Assembly (NCBI GenBank): GCA_014237465.1
Contig: JABZFM010000005.1
Location: 62,001 to 126,000, forward strand
Reading direction: 5' to 3'
DNA: 64,000 nucleotides
Source: Desulfobacteraceae bacterium
GTDB taxonomy: Bacteria; Desulfobacterota; Desulfobacteria; Desulfobacterales; Desulfosalsimonadaceae
The notes under the pieces: generated by a model
Databases searched by the model: none
What the model saw: only the letters and a program-made list of their open reading frames with translations
What the model was told of the DNA's origin: nothing
Shown: positions 8,121 through 15,701 of the stretch, one piece after another
How positions within the stretch are numbered: the stretch's first letter is position 1
Layout: the number at the start of each line of letters is the position of its first letter
Program-made: the position numbers and the translations under genes

Positions 8121-8906
8121 TTAAACCATCTGGTTGTTTTTCTGTCTTAAAATCCAGAAAGAAGAACCGGCCATAAGCAGTAAAAGAATCATCATGCCAT
8201 ATTCGTTGATTGTCGGAATAGAAGCAGGTGTTAATCCGGGATCTCCCCCATTATATAAATATGTTACCTGGGAGGGCGCAAGGACTCCGCTATAAATGCG
8301 TATCCGGTCCACCGCACCAGGAGACTCTTCACCCGTAGTTGTTGTATCATCTGCAAAAAAGCGAATAATATTGTTTGCCGCATCAAAAACTGCGACATCA
8401 GCACTGTCATCTGTAAAAACTATTTGCTGGACACCGTTTACATACCCCACAACCTGTTGCGTGTCGGCATCCCGCGTTAAAACTACATGTACTGTCGCTC
8501 CATTATTAATAACGCCGGCAGATCCTTCATCTTCATCATAAAAATTAAGGGCGGTATTATGATTATATAGGCCGTCGTCCGAAGTTAGATCCTTATAATC
8601 AATAAATTTGACATATCCGCTGGTATCACTAATGTAAAAAAGCATCTCAATTGAATACTCAGTCGAATTTACCCCATTGCTCAGGCTCAAACCATCATCA
8701 GTTCCAAAAACATATTCTGCAGCAGTCAGTGAACCGCCGGGTCCGGTTGGTACCATGGCCGGACCGCCCAAAGTATCTGCATAGGATGAATTAAATTCAT
8801 AAATATGAATTACCGAGGCAGGTGCAGCGAATACACAGGTAGGAACAGCACAAAAGATCAATGCAACGAAAAATAAAAATAATGGAAATTGAAGTCTGAC
8901 TTTCAT
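8121..8906 (-). CDS. LamG-like secreted protein with IPTL-CTERM sorting signal
   Basis: This 261-residue protein has a clear signal peptide (residues 1-27), then a beta-rich region of about 190 residues resembling a LamG/concanavalin-A-like fold. Segments such as YSIEMLFYISDTSGYVKFIDY and GAVDRIRIYSGVLAPSQVTYLY are typical of that fold. The C-terminus is IPTINEYGMMILLLLMAGSS followed by WILRQK. This is a variant of the IPTL-CTERM tripartite signal: motif, transmembrane helix, basic tail. Such signals mark exported proteins for a dedicated sorting protease. No sorting enzyme gene is nearby. AAAGGAG precedes the ATG. Its ligand is unknown. Confidence 0.75.
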   Translation of the reverse strand: MKVRLQFPLFLFFVALIFCAVPTCVFAAPASVIHIYEFNSSYADTLGGPAMVPTGPGGSLTAAEYVFGTDDGLSLSNGVNSTEYSIEMLFYISDTSGYVKFIDYKDLTSDDGLYNHNTALNFYDEDEGSAGVINNGATVHVVLTRDADTQQVVGYVNGVQQIVFTDDSADVAVFDAANNIIRFFADDTTTTGEESPGAVDRIRIYSGVLAPSQVTYLYNGGDPGLTPASIPTINEYGMMILLLLMAGSSFWILRQKNNQMV

Positions 8907-9119
8907 TCTTTTCTCCTTTAAAAAAGTGGATTGCTGATAATTTGCTGTGATTTAAGTAATTAAACAAGCATAAGATATAAAAAATATCAACTATAAATAA
9001 AATTTTACCTTATAATTTAATAAATTATCCGGCCACACAGTCAGTCGTTTTGTATTCTGGCAAATTTAAATAAATGAAAGAACGTCAAAATTACCCAAAC
9101 AAAACTCTGACCGGTTTTA

Positions 9120-9695
9120 TCACAGCGGCGGGAAATCGAGTAAAAGAGAATTGACCGCGGCTTCAATGCGATTTATGCGATCCTGTTCGGACAAACCCGG
9201 CAGAATCTGCGCACCCACCGAACCCCGCCAGCGAGGACAAAAATCCTGGGCACAGACAATATCAACCAGCAGCGAACCCTGCGGGTAAACCTTGGGGGTA
9301 TTCGTGCCCGGCCACCAGCGGTCCGGACTTTTCGGACGACTGTAGGCTTCATTGATGTCCTGATCATCATCACGGTTATCAATGACCAGGTGGTAAGAAA
9401 CATAAAAATGAACATCACCTGATTCTTTCAGAGAAAACCCTCTGGCATGAAACTCCTTTTTCAGAGCCCCCTGAATAATTTTATCCAGCTGCTGCGAATC
9501 CATCATCGGGTTTTCCGGAATCGGCTGTCTTTTTGAATACCATGCATACACCCCTGAAACCGGATAATCCACAGAATTATCATACACAACGGTCTTAACA
9601 AAATTCATCATTTGAGCACTTTGATCCGACGTAGTTGCACACCCGGAAATAAGGATTAAGAACAGCATCAGGAAAAACATTGTCCGCATTTTCAT
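9120..9695 (-). CDS. DUF4136-type lipoprotein
   Basis: This 191-residue protein starts with a lipoprotein signal ending in the lipobox LISGC. The body resembles DUF4136 proteins: a YAWYSKRQP segment, a block predicted to be an alpha/beta domain, and a repeated short-chain VNSLLLDFPP end. The start at 9695 is preferred over 9707 because a GGAG site lies 6 bases upstream of it, inside the longer frame. Function of the family is unknown; it is expected to be anchored in the outer or inner membrane facing the periplasm. Confidence 0.7.
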   Translation of the reverse strand: MKMRTMFFLMLFLILISGCATTSDQSAQMMNFVKTVVYDNSVDYPVSGVYAWYSKRQPIPENPMMDSQQLDKIIQGALKKEFHARGFSLKESGDVHFYVSYHLVIDNRDDDQDINEAYSRPKSPDRWWPGTNTPKVYPQGSLLVDIVCAQDFCPRWRGSVGAQILPGLSEQDRINRIEAAVNSLLLDFPPL

Positions 9696-9759
9696 AACAA
9701 GCTCCATTTTTACATCATTTTTATTTCATCATCCATATTTGTTTCTGTCACTTTTCCAC

Positions 9760-10509
9760 TTACTTGATTAAAATTTTCTTCAGATTTTCCCAGGTTGCCT
9801 TCGAATACCAGATATCAACAAACTCTTTGATCGCGTCTTCTTCTTTTTTTTCAAATTCTTTTGCAATCGGTTTTCGCAAGAGTAATTTGATGCTTGTAAA
9901 CGCAGCGGAAGATTTTTCCCCTAATTCAGCGGTAATTTTTTTTGATGTTTCCACCAAATCCTGTTCCTGCGCAACATGGTCTACCAGTCCAATCTTTTGT
10001 GCCTGTTCTGCAGAATACATGGCGCCGGAATATAGAATTTCCAACGCATTCGAATTTCCCACACAGGCTCGCAGCATTTCCGTACTGCCCGCCAGTACGG
10101 ATGACCCGAATGAAATTTCATTTAAAGAAATTCTTGCTCTGCCGGCTGACATGACTCTTTGATCACAAGCCAGGGACAGCATGCAGCCCCCGGCAATCGT
10201 ATGCCCGTTAAGTGCCGCCACAATGGGCTTGGGATACAGGAATATATACGCTAAAAGACCGGTAAATTTTTTCAAATAATCTGAAAATTCATCCTTGGAA
10301 TACGACAGGAATTCCGGAACATCAAAACCAAAAGAAAAAAAAGTTCCTTTTCCAGTGAGAATCAGGGCCCTGATGTCCGGATCTTTTTCAATATTTGACA
10401 GGGCCTGTTTTAACTGATCCACCACCTCACCTGTCAATGCGTTCACCTTGCCCCGGCAAAGAATAAGCGTTGCAATTCCCTCGTTTTTTGAAACCTCTAT
10501 AAAATGCAT
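9760..10509 (-). CDS. Enoyl-CoA hydratase/isomerase family protein
   Basis: This 249-residue crotonase-fold protein contains the oxyanion-hole region FFSFGFDVPEF and the second loop AALNGHTIAGGCMLSLACD. The usual catalytic Glu positions of hydratases appear replaced (EISFGSSVLAGSTEML), so isomerase or other crotonase chemistry is as likely as hydration. A C-terminal alpha-helical region is complete. It is on the minus strand and not obviously part of an operon. In a sulfate reducer it could act in fatty acid or aromatic degradation, but context gives no pathway. Confidence 0.85.
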   Translation of the reverse strand: MHFIEVSKNEGIATLILCRGKVNALTGEVVDQLKQALSNIEKDPDIRALILTGKGTFFSFGFDVPEFLSYSKDEFSDYLKKFTGLLAYIFLYPKPIVAALNGHTIAGGCMLSLACDQRVMSAGRARISLNEISFGSSVLAGSTEMLRACVGNSNALEILYSGAMYSAEQAQKIGLVDHVAQEQDLVETSKKITAELGEKSSAAFTSIKLLLRKPIAKEFEKKEEDAIKEFVDIWYSKATWENLKKILIK

Positions 10510-10920
10510 AATTACCTCACAATTCTCGAAAATTTATTTGAATGCGCATCCGCCATAAAACCATGACGTTCTCTGATGTTACTGGCATTTTTTAAAATAA
10601 AATATACTCAAACCGGCACTGGCTTTCAACTATTTTTAAATATTTTCAAGAGATTAATAGACAGACACCGCATTGTCCGACCCAATCCGGCATCCCATCT
10701 GTTTTCGGATTTCCGCAGGAATAAAGGCTTTTCGATATTATCTCGTATTCGTATATCAATTTTCAAAAATATATTCTGATGAATGACCGGCAATGGCAAT
10801 GATTGTTCGCCGTGGTTTTTATTTTGCGTATTTCATCAGCACGCGCCACTCTAACCCGCATTTATCATGAAGAATTTATTTTAAAATTAATGTGATATTT
10901 GCAATAGATAATGTTTGGGG
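10510..10920. other. Gap with no recognised gene
   Basis: An AT-rich intergenic stretch. A 67-codon frame at 10576-10779 lacks a ribosome site and protein-like composition, so I do not call it. Confidence 0.5.
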
Positions 10921-10955
10921 AAAATAAAACTCCGGGTCCAGAGGGCCCGGAGTTG
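10921..10955 (-). terminator. Terminator hairpin for the cNMP-binding gene
   Basis: On the minus strand an ACTCCGGGCC/GGACCCGGAGT stem is followed by TTTATTTT. Its core, CCGGGTCCAGAGGGCCCGG followed by a TGGGTT block, recurs at 28453-28490. Confidence 0.75.
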
Positions 10956-11063
10956 GGTTGCTCATAGAAAGGCTGTATCCCCCTCGATTATTGATGGAAC
11001 AGAGAATTCAGAAGCCAGGAGCCAGACGGATTTACTACGAATTAAACCAGGATCAATAAAGAT

Positions 11064-11594
11064 TCAGACTTGCGCATGCCAATTATCCGGTACATCAAAA
11101 AACGGTTCTTCCGGTGCATTTGAAATGATATTTTCATTCATCCATATTGCCGGGCCGGAAACAGAACTCCGGGCGGACAGTAAATCACGATACGCATTTG
11201 AAAGTCTATTGGAAAACACGGTTCCCAACCGCCTGAGGATTTTTATACCGGCATCCGGATGAATGCTGAATATTTTGTTTATCCTGTTCCTTTCAATCTT
11301 TACCACTTTCAGATCAGTTGCGCATATTCCTGTTGCGGTATACCTGCCGGATTCAAACATACTCGACCAGCCAAAGACTTCCCCGGGATCGTTTAAACTG
11401 TAAGTTATCGTCCCCCCGTTTTTGACTTCAAGATAGACTGTTCCCTCTATGATGATATACAGGGACTCAGCTTTTTCATTATTTCTAAAAAGTACAATGC
11501 CTTTTGAATAAGATTCTTCAGAACAGATTTTGGCAATCTTATTCATGACTTCAAAATCAATCCCTTTAAATAATTCAATTTCACTGATAATCAT
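11064..11594 (-). CDS. Cyclic-nucleotide-binding domain protein lacking a DNA-binding domain
   Basis: This 176-residue protein consists of one CRP-like cNMP-binding beta-barrel (about residues 5-120) with the phosphate-cassette-like stretch GEVFGWSSMFESGRYTATG. A long helix (IKILRRLGTVFSNRLSNAYR) follows. Where CRP/FNR proteins carry a winged helix, this one has only about 40 residues ending FFDVPDNWHAQV. It is therefore a sensor or scaffold domain rather than a transcription factor, and it is not the HcpR regulator. GGAGG precedes the ATG. The ligand is unknown; the cassette lacks the classical Arg of cAMP binders. Confidence 0.8.
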   Translation of the reverse strand: MIISEIELFKGIDFEVMNKIAKICSEESYSKGIVLFRNNEKAESLYIIIEGTVYLEVKNGGTITYSLNDPGEVFGWSSMFESGRYTATGICATDLKVVKIERNRINKIFSIHPDAGIKILRRLGTVFSNRLSNAYRDLLSARSSVSGPAIWMNENIISNAPEEPFFDVPDNWHAQV

Positions 11595-11781
11595 TTTTTA
11601 CCTCCTTCTTTTAAAAAAATAGATGACAGATGTCCCAATTGAAAAAGAAGTATAAAACTTTAGAAACTCGATGATGAAGAGCGTATTTCAGGAGAGTGTT
11701 TGAAAGGCGTAACCTGTTTATATTAAATAAAATATAAAAAATCCAGAGTGTGTCTTCAGTAAATATATATAATGATCAAAA

Positions 11782-11820
11782 CAAAAAACCGGAGATCCCC
11801 TTGTAAAGGGTAACTCCGGT
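11782..11820 (-). terminator. Terminator of the riboswitch transcription unit
   Basis: On the minus strand ACCGGAG pairs with CTCCGGT, with an inner CCCTTTACAAGGG stem, followed by TTTTTTGTTTT. It begins 3 bp after the stop codon of the small ORF. Confidence 0.85.
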
Positions 11821-11822
11821 TG

Positions 11823-11912
11823 TCAATTCAAAAGTTGCAGCCCTGCTACCATGTCTTTATTTTGTATTTCTTTGTTAGATACATCTTCCATAAGAGATTT
11901 AAATCCCGGCAT
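11823..11912 (-). CDS. 29-residue ORF under a c-di-GMP riboswitch
   Basis: The frame starts ATG at 11912 with AAAAGG nine bases upstream and encodes a 29-residue peptide beginning MPGFKSLMEDVSNKE and ending in TGA right before a terminator hairpin. It is acidic to neutral with an amphipathic helical look and no membrane segment. It lies directly after a GEMM-I type aptamer, so its translation or the transcript's termination may respond to c-di-GMP. I do not recognise the peptide; the unit might instead act as an RNA. Confidence 0.5.
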   Translation of the reverse strand: MPGFKSLMEDVSNKEIQNKDMVAGLQLLN

Positions 11913-11931
11913 GGAAAGATACCTTTTGATC

Positions 11932-12080
11932 TATATGACGGCCATTCGACCTACGGGTATGATTCCTTCTGCCTTCTCTTTTTTAAAATAAATTTATCCG
12001 GTCAAGAAACGAACAATAACAAAGATTTAGGCCAGTGGCTTTGCGTCCCATCCTTTCGGACTGGTTTGCCTTTAACTTAT
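11932..12080 (-). ncRNA. GEMM-I (cyclic di-GMP-I) riboswitch aptamer
   Basis: On the minus strand the invariant GEMM-I core is present: GGCAAACC, a CGAAAG tetraloop, GGGACGCAAAGCC, then ACTGGCCTAA. After an AT-rich insertion of about 60 nt come CCCGTAGGTCGAATGGCC, which fits the third hairpin with its preceding GUAG. This class binds c-di-GMP (some variants bind cGAMP). The insertion extends one stem beyond the usual length. The aptamer ends about 20 nt before the start codon of the 29-residue ORF. Confidence 0.85.
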
Positions 12081-12084
12081 TTAT

Positions 12085-12113
12085 AAAATAAACATGAACG
12101 AATCATTTGGCAA
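12085..12113 (-). promoter_or_regulatory. Promoter of the riboswitch unit
   Basis: TTGCCA and TATTTT are separated by 17 bp on the minus strand, just upstream of the aptamer. Confidence 0.5.
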
Positions 12114-12161
12114 GGCTCCAGGCGAAATTATTTTTTAAGTTTTTTTTGTTTCAGTCAATTA

Positions 12162-12183
12162 AAAAAATGCAGCGGCATTTTTT
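12162..12183 (-). terminator. Short terminator at the phosphoesterase stop
   Basis: AAAAAATGC pairs with GCATTTTTT around a 4-base loop, overlapping the stop codon of the phosphoesterase gene. Confidence 0.5.
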
Positions 12184-12808
12184 ACCCATTTGTTCTGAAT
12201 ATTCCCCAGTTCCAGACGCTTAACGGGGTCTTGCCGGATAAAGGCACCACCCGGCAGTTCATATCCGGCAGACTTAAAATTGCACAGGTGTGATTGAATT
12301 TTGTACTTCCCGGATTAATCACCAATGTGTTTCCCAGTTTTTCTGCAAATACCTGGTGCGTATGGCCGACAACCAGGACATCAAATTCAAAATCCTTTAA
12401 ATAATCATCCCAGAACTTTTTTTGATCAAGCATAACGTGACCAGTTTCATCCAGCAGATGAATCCCTTTCATCATCGATTGCGGCGGACTGGCATGAACA
12501 AAATACAGCTTTATGCCTTCAATCGTTAATTTTAAAACCCGTGAAAGGTTGCTGAGGAATCGGTCACTGCCGGTTTCTTTATCGCCTGCCTGGCGTTCAA
12601 GATACCAGATATCATGGTTTCCCGAAATCGATTGGCAGCCGCTTTCATCCAGCAGTTCAATGGACCGTCCCAGTCCTTCCCCGTAACCCGCAAAATCCCC
12701 GGCACAGAAAATCCGGTCGACTCCCTGTTTTCGAAAAATTGATAACGCCTCTTTTACAGGAGACGGTGTTGCATGGACATCACTGATTAAGCCGATTTTT
12801 TGAGTCAT
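12182..12808 (-). CDS. Metallophosphoesterase, YfcE/MJ0936-like
   Basis: This 208-residue calcineurin-like phosphoesterase has all core motifs: ISDVHATPSP, GDFAGYGEG, GNHDIWY, a His in YFVHASPP, and GHTHQVF. Two metal ions are expected. Members of this size hydrolyse phosphodiesters with little specificity, and the physiological substrate is unknown. The last residues of the frame form a terminator stem. It lies downstream of the flavodoxin-like gene on the same strand, separated by a possible 18-residue peptide ORF. Confidence 0.9.
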   Translation of the reverse strand: MTQKIGLISDVHATPSPVKEALSIFRKQGVDRIFCAGDFAGYGEGLGRSIELLDESGCQSISGNHDIWYLERQAGDKETGSDRFLSNLSRVLKLTIEGIKLYFVHASPPQSMMKGIHLLDETGHVMLDQKKFWDDYLKDFEFDVLVVGHTHQVFAEKLGNTLVINPGSTKFNHTCAILSLPDMNCRVVPLSGKTPLSVWNWGIFRTNG

Positions 12809-12870
12809 TTCAATGGCGCAGAGTACCTGTTGAAATTATCAGATTTAATTGCCCGGATGATACGTAATAT

Positions 12871-12927
12871 TCATATATGGACCAGTAAAATTAAAACCAG
12901 AAGGATAAACAGAATTGCTTTTTTCAT
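12871..12927 (-). CDS. Possible 18-residue hydrophobic peptide
   Basis: ATG at 12927 follows AAGGAATTAAAA and encodes MKKAILFILLVLILLVHI, a basic start and a single hydrophobic helix, ending TGA. It sits between two minus-strand genes. It could be a membrane microprotein, a leader, or the remains of a signal peptide; only its ribosome site and composition support it. Confidence 0.35.
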   Translation of the reverse strand: MKKAILFILLVLILLVHI

Positions 12928-12968
12928 TTTTAATTCCTTTGCTTGGGGAAGTTCCAGCTATTCAGAAA

Positions 12969-13640
12969 TTAATCGATTTTAATCACAGAGACGTTTTCCT
13001 GCTCAATTTTATCACAAAATGCCTTTAGTTTCTGTTTTCCATAATCGCTGTCAACGGTAAATGATTTAAGGGAACGCCTGAAAATAATCCAGGAAACCAG
13101 CCTGAAGATCCAGATTAGATGAAGTTCATGATAATTACTGGACACCCCTAAAGTAAAAACAAGTTTTCCGCCGGATTTTTGAATTTGCCGGTTCATGGGT
13201 GTAAAAATCAATTCAAGTTCAAACACTTTTAACGGCGGTCCACCAAAAGTGGCAAAGGCGCTCACCGGTTTATGTTCCAGCCCGTTAATCTGTTTAAGGT
13301 ACCGCGCAATCGGGTATGAGGTATAGCACCACTTGGGGCCACCGATACAGACATGATCAAATCCTGACACATCCGAATAATCATGCAGCTGAATATCTTC
13401 TTCCGGCTGATGATAGCTTTTCAGCCACCAGTGGCAAAAAGATGAACTGATTAATGCAAGGCCAACCAATGGATACTGATATATCTGCCTGAAAAGCAGA
13501 TTCCAGCAACTCTTTCTGTTCACTACATCAATTCGGTCCTTTTTTACAATATGGCCGCGTGATTTGAGCTCTTGTGAAATGCGTTCAGCCAGTTTCTCGG
13601 TAAACCCGGTCCTGGAATAACAGGCAATCAAAATTTTCAT
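12969..13640 (-). CDS. Flavodoxin-like NAD(P)H-dependent oxidoreductase-type protein
   Basis: This 223-residue protein starts MKILIACYSRTGFTEKLAERI, the FMN phosphate-binding loop of the flavodoxin fold. It continues with GFDHVCIGGPKWCYTSYPIARYL and FATFGGPP, which would line the isoalloxazine ring. The C-terminal third (LIWIFRLVSWIIFRRSL) is hydrophobic and may associate with the membrane. It probably carries FMN in electron transfer, with no partner identified nearby. Confidence 0.8.
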   Translation of the reverse strand: MKILIACYSRTGFTEKLAERISQELKSRGHIVKKDRIDVVNRKSCWNLLFRQIYQYPLVGLALISSSFCHWWLKSYHQPEEDIQLHDYSDVSGFDHVCIGGPKWCYTSYPIARYLKQINGLEHKPVSAFATFGGPPLKVFELELIFTPMNRQIQKSGGKLVFTLGVSSNYHELHLIWIFRLVSWIIFRRSLKSFTVDSDYGKQKLKAFCDKIEQENVSVIKID

Positions 13641-13800
13641 GGCAAATCATGTCCAATTTTTTATGTTATTCTAAAATTTTCATCCATTACTTTATACATA
13701 ATCTTTCATAGACTCCGCCTAATCATACAAAGAGACTAACCTTAATAAATTAACTCAAACTATTTACAGAAAATGGACGAATCAGACCACAGCCTGTTAC

Positions 13801-14823
13801 TTAAGAAAGCCACTTATTTCGCAATTCTTCCGCCAATTTCTTTACCATCTCAAAGCCCTTTTCCACCGTTTTTTCTAAATCGGGATTGATCAGACAGCAG
13901 GTGGCCGGGGAAATCTGGCTCTGGGACAGCATCTGATCCATATCAATGCCTTTAGCGGCCAATTGTTTCCAGACGGATTCCAGTTGATCGGCCAGGGAGG
14001 CGATATTTTCAGATTCAAAGGGCTCAAAGTTGGTAGGCACAATTCCCCATGACAGAATACCGCCCCGGTCCAGAAAGCGTTTAATGGACGACACATAGTT
14101 GGGAAAGACTTCCTTGTTGGTATATACATCCAAAGATAAAATATCCAGGTCCTGGTTGAGCAAAAAATCCCAGTCCGGGTTGCCGCACAGATGAATCCCC
14201 CGGGGCCGTTCGATCATATCAAAAAACTGCTCAAGATCCCCTTTGGCTTTTACAGCGTCATACCCGGACATGGCGGAAAACAGGAACTGAAGGCCGGGTT
14301 CATCCACAAACATGAACGCGTTGGAATTCATCTTTTTGAGTCGTTGAAGCTGGATATTGACCCGTTTGGCCATAAATTCCAACATAAAGGGACGCACCGT
14401 ATCATCAAAGATAATAGGCCGGTCGTCCTGGTCAATCACATTAAACCCGAAACTGATGGGGCCTTCCAACTGCCCCCGGATAGCCGGTCGGTCTGCCAGA
14501 TCCAGTTCCAGAAACCGATGGTATACGGCAGAATATTTTGGGCTGATATCGAAAATTTCAGGGGACTCAAAGTTTGCCAGCACTTCTTCCAGTTCTTCGA
14601 TAAATTTATCCATGGAAAACTTTAAGATCTGCTGTTCCATGTCCAGCACAATACCTGGAAAATGCTCGGCAGCCTGGACATACATATCCTCATAGTAGTT
14701 CAACTTGGGAAGCTGGGGCCAGTAAGGGATATCCATGGTCAGGGCGACTTCAATCGCGCGCTCCACATCAGTATGCGGCATGACTGCCATTGCGGTGGTT
14801 AAAAGATTTCCGGGTATCGGCAT
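13801..14823 (-). CDS. MetE/UROD-fold protein with zinc-type HxC motif
   Basis: This 340-residue protein belongs to the cobalamin-independent methionine synthase C-terminal/uroporphyrinogen decarboxylase superfamily. The zinc ligands are visible as GIHLCGNPDW (His and Cys) and a late Cys in SPATCCLINPD. It lacks the MetE N-terminal half. Short MetE-like proteins in anaerobes act as core methyltransferases that use a methylated corrinoid protein, so methyl transfer is more likely than decarboxylation, but the substrate is not determinable. A convincing CTCCTG-complement ribosome site (CAGGAGA) precedes the ATG. Confidence 0.8.
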   Translation of the reverse strand: MPIPGNLLTTAMAVMPHTDVERAIEVALTMDIPYWPQLPKLNYYEDMYVQAAEHFPGIVLDMEQQILKFSMDKFIEELEEVLANFESPEIFDISPKYSAVYHRFLELDLADRPAIRGQLEGPISFGFNVIDQDDRPIIFDDTVRPFMLEFMAKRVNIQLQRLKKMNSNAFMFVDEPGLQFLFSAMSGYDAVKAKGDLEQFFDMIERPRGIHLCGNPDWDFLLNQDLDILSLDVYTNKEVFPNYVSSIKRFLDRGGILSWGIVPTNFEPFESENIASLADQLESVWKQLAAKGIDMDQMLSQSQISPATCCLINPDLEKTVEKGFEMVKKLAEELRNKWLS

Positions 14824-15123
14824 AATTTCTCCTGTAGTGATTAAATTGACCGATTAATTAATATAACACAATATCAACATATTGAGGAGCAAAAATTATT
14901 TTTTTGTATCTCCTGCCACTTCTTCCTTGAGCATGATGATCCCGCACAATAAAATTTCGTTTTTTTAAATTCAACATTTGATTTAATCAATGCCTAAATA
15001 GCATCTTGCACTAAGCGCTATATCTACTTATTCGTATCTTATTTGATTATTTAAAAATAGAGCGAAGGTGTCAAGCCTCTTTCGAACAACATAACAGCCT
15101 GAATTCAATTTCAATATTTCATC
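14824..15123. other. Divergent gap upstream of the MetE-like and XRE genes
   Basis: AT-rich sequence that must hold the promoters of both divergent genes. Only the promoter/operator at 15124-15152 is recognisable. Confidence 0.5.
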
Positions 15124-15152
15124 TTGACAAAATCATACCACAATGTGATATT
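15124..15152 (+). promoter_or_regulatory. Promoter/operator of the XRE regulator
   Basis: A TTGACA element is followed by ATACCACAATGTGATAT (15135-15151), an imperfect ATAYCAC-N3-GTGRTAT palindrome overlapping the likely -10 region. The same 17-mer with one change recurs at 21091-21107. Autoregulation by the downstream XRE protein is likely. Confidence 0.6.
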
Positions 15153-15189
15153 TATCATTTAAAATTTAAAATAAAATACTGGATACTAA

Positions 15190-15636
15190 ATGAAAACACA
15201 GGAATTTAAAAACTTCAGAAAAAAACTACAGAAAACCCAGGAAGAAATGGCCCGACTGCTGGGCATATCTGTAAAAGCAATTCGAAGTTACGAACAGGGG
15301 TGGCGAACCATACCCGCTCATGCCGAACGCCAGCTATTGTTTCTGGCCGCAAAAAAAGCGGAAATTCTTAAACCGGCAAAGCCCTGCTGGACAATCAATA
15401 AATGCAACGAAAAGCAAAAAGAGCAATGCCCGGCCTGGGAATTCCGCGCCGGTTCCCTTTGCTGGTTTATAAACGGGACTATCTGTAGCGGCGTCGTTCA
15501 TAAAGACTGGAGAGAAAAGATTGAAATATGCAAAAAATGCAAGGCGTTTCCGTCCAGTCTGAAATCGATCCTAAATTCCCCGCCCAATGTGCCGGAAACC
15601 ATGTCAGACAATGATTGTTTCAACTCGTCTGAGTAG
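15190..15636 (+). CDS. XRE-family regulator with a cysteine-rich two-CW domain
   Basis: This 148-residue protein has an N-terminal helix-turn-helix (about 5-60; QEEMARLLGISVKAIRSYEQ). A Cys-rich sensor-like domain (about 65-120) then carries paired CW motifs: KPCWTINKC, QCPAWEF, LCWFINGTICSG and ICKKCKAF. Seven cysteines in this spacing could bind a metal or an iron-sulfur cluster; this arrangement is seen in Desulfobacterota proteins annotated as two-CW domain. It stands at the edge of a metal export island, and its probable operator recurs upstream of the metal pump, so metal-responsive control is a reasonable inference. Confidence 0.75.
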   Translation: MKTQEFKNFRKKLQKTQEEMARLLGISVKAIRSYEQGWRTIPAHAERQLLFLAAKKAEILKPAKPCWTINKCNEKQKEQCPAWEFRAGSLCWFINGTICSGVVHKDWREKIEICKKCKAFPSSLKSILNSPPNVPETMSDNDCFNSSE

Positions 15637-15701
15637 CCTGCGCCTAAATCCAGTACGTAAAGTTTCATCGAATTCATCGTATTCCTAATAGTGCTTCCAG
15701 G

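Noticed and set aside
10576-10779. 67-codon ORF on the plus strand
   Set aside because: No ribosome site, Ile/Phe/Arg-skewed composition and no neighbour support.
11064-11594. Candidate HcpR regulator for the hcp operator
   Set aside because: The protein has the sensor domain only and no helix-turn-helix, so it cannot bind the TTGAC-N4-GTCAA site.
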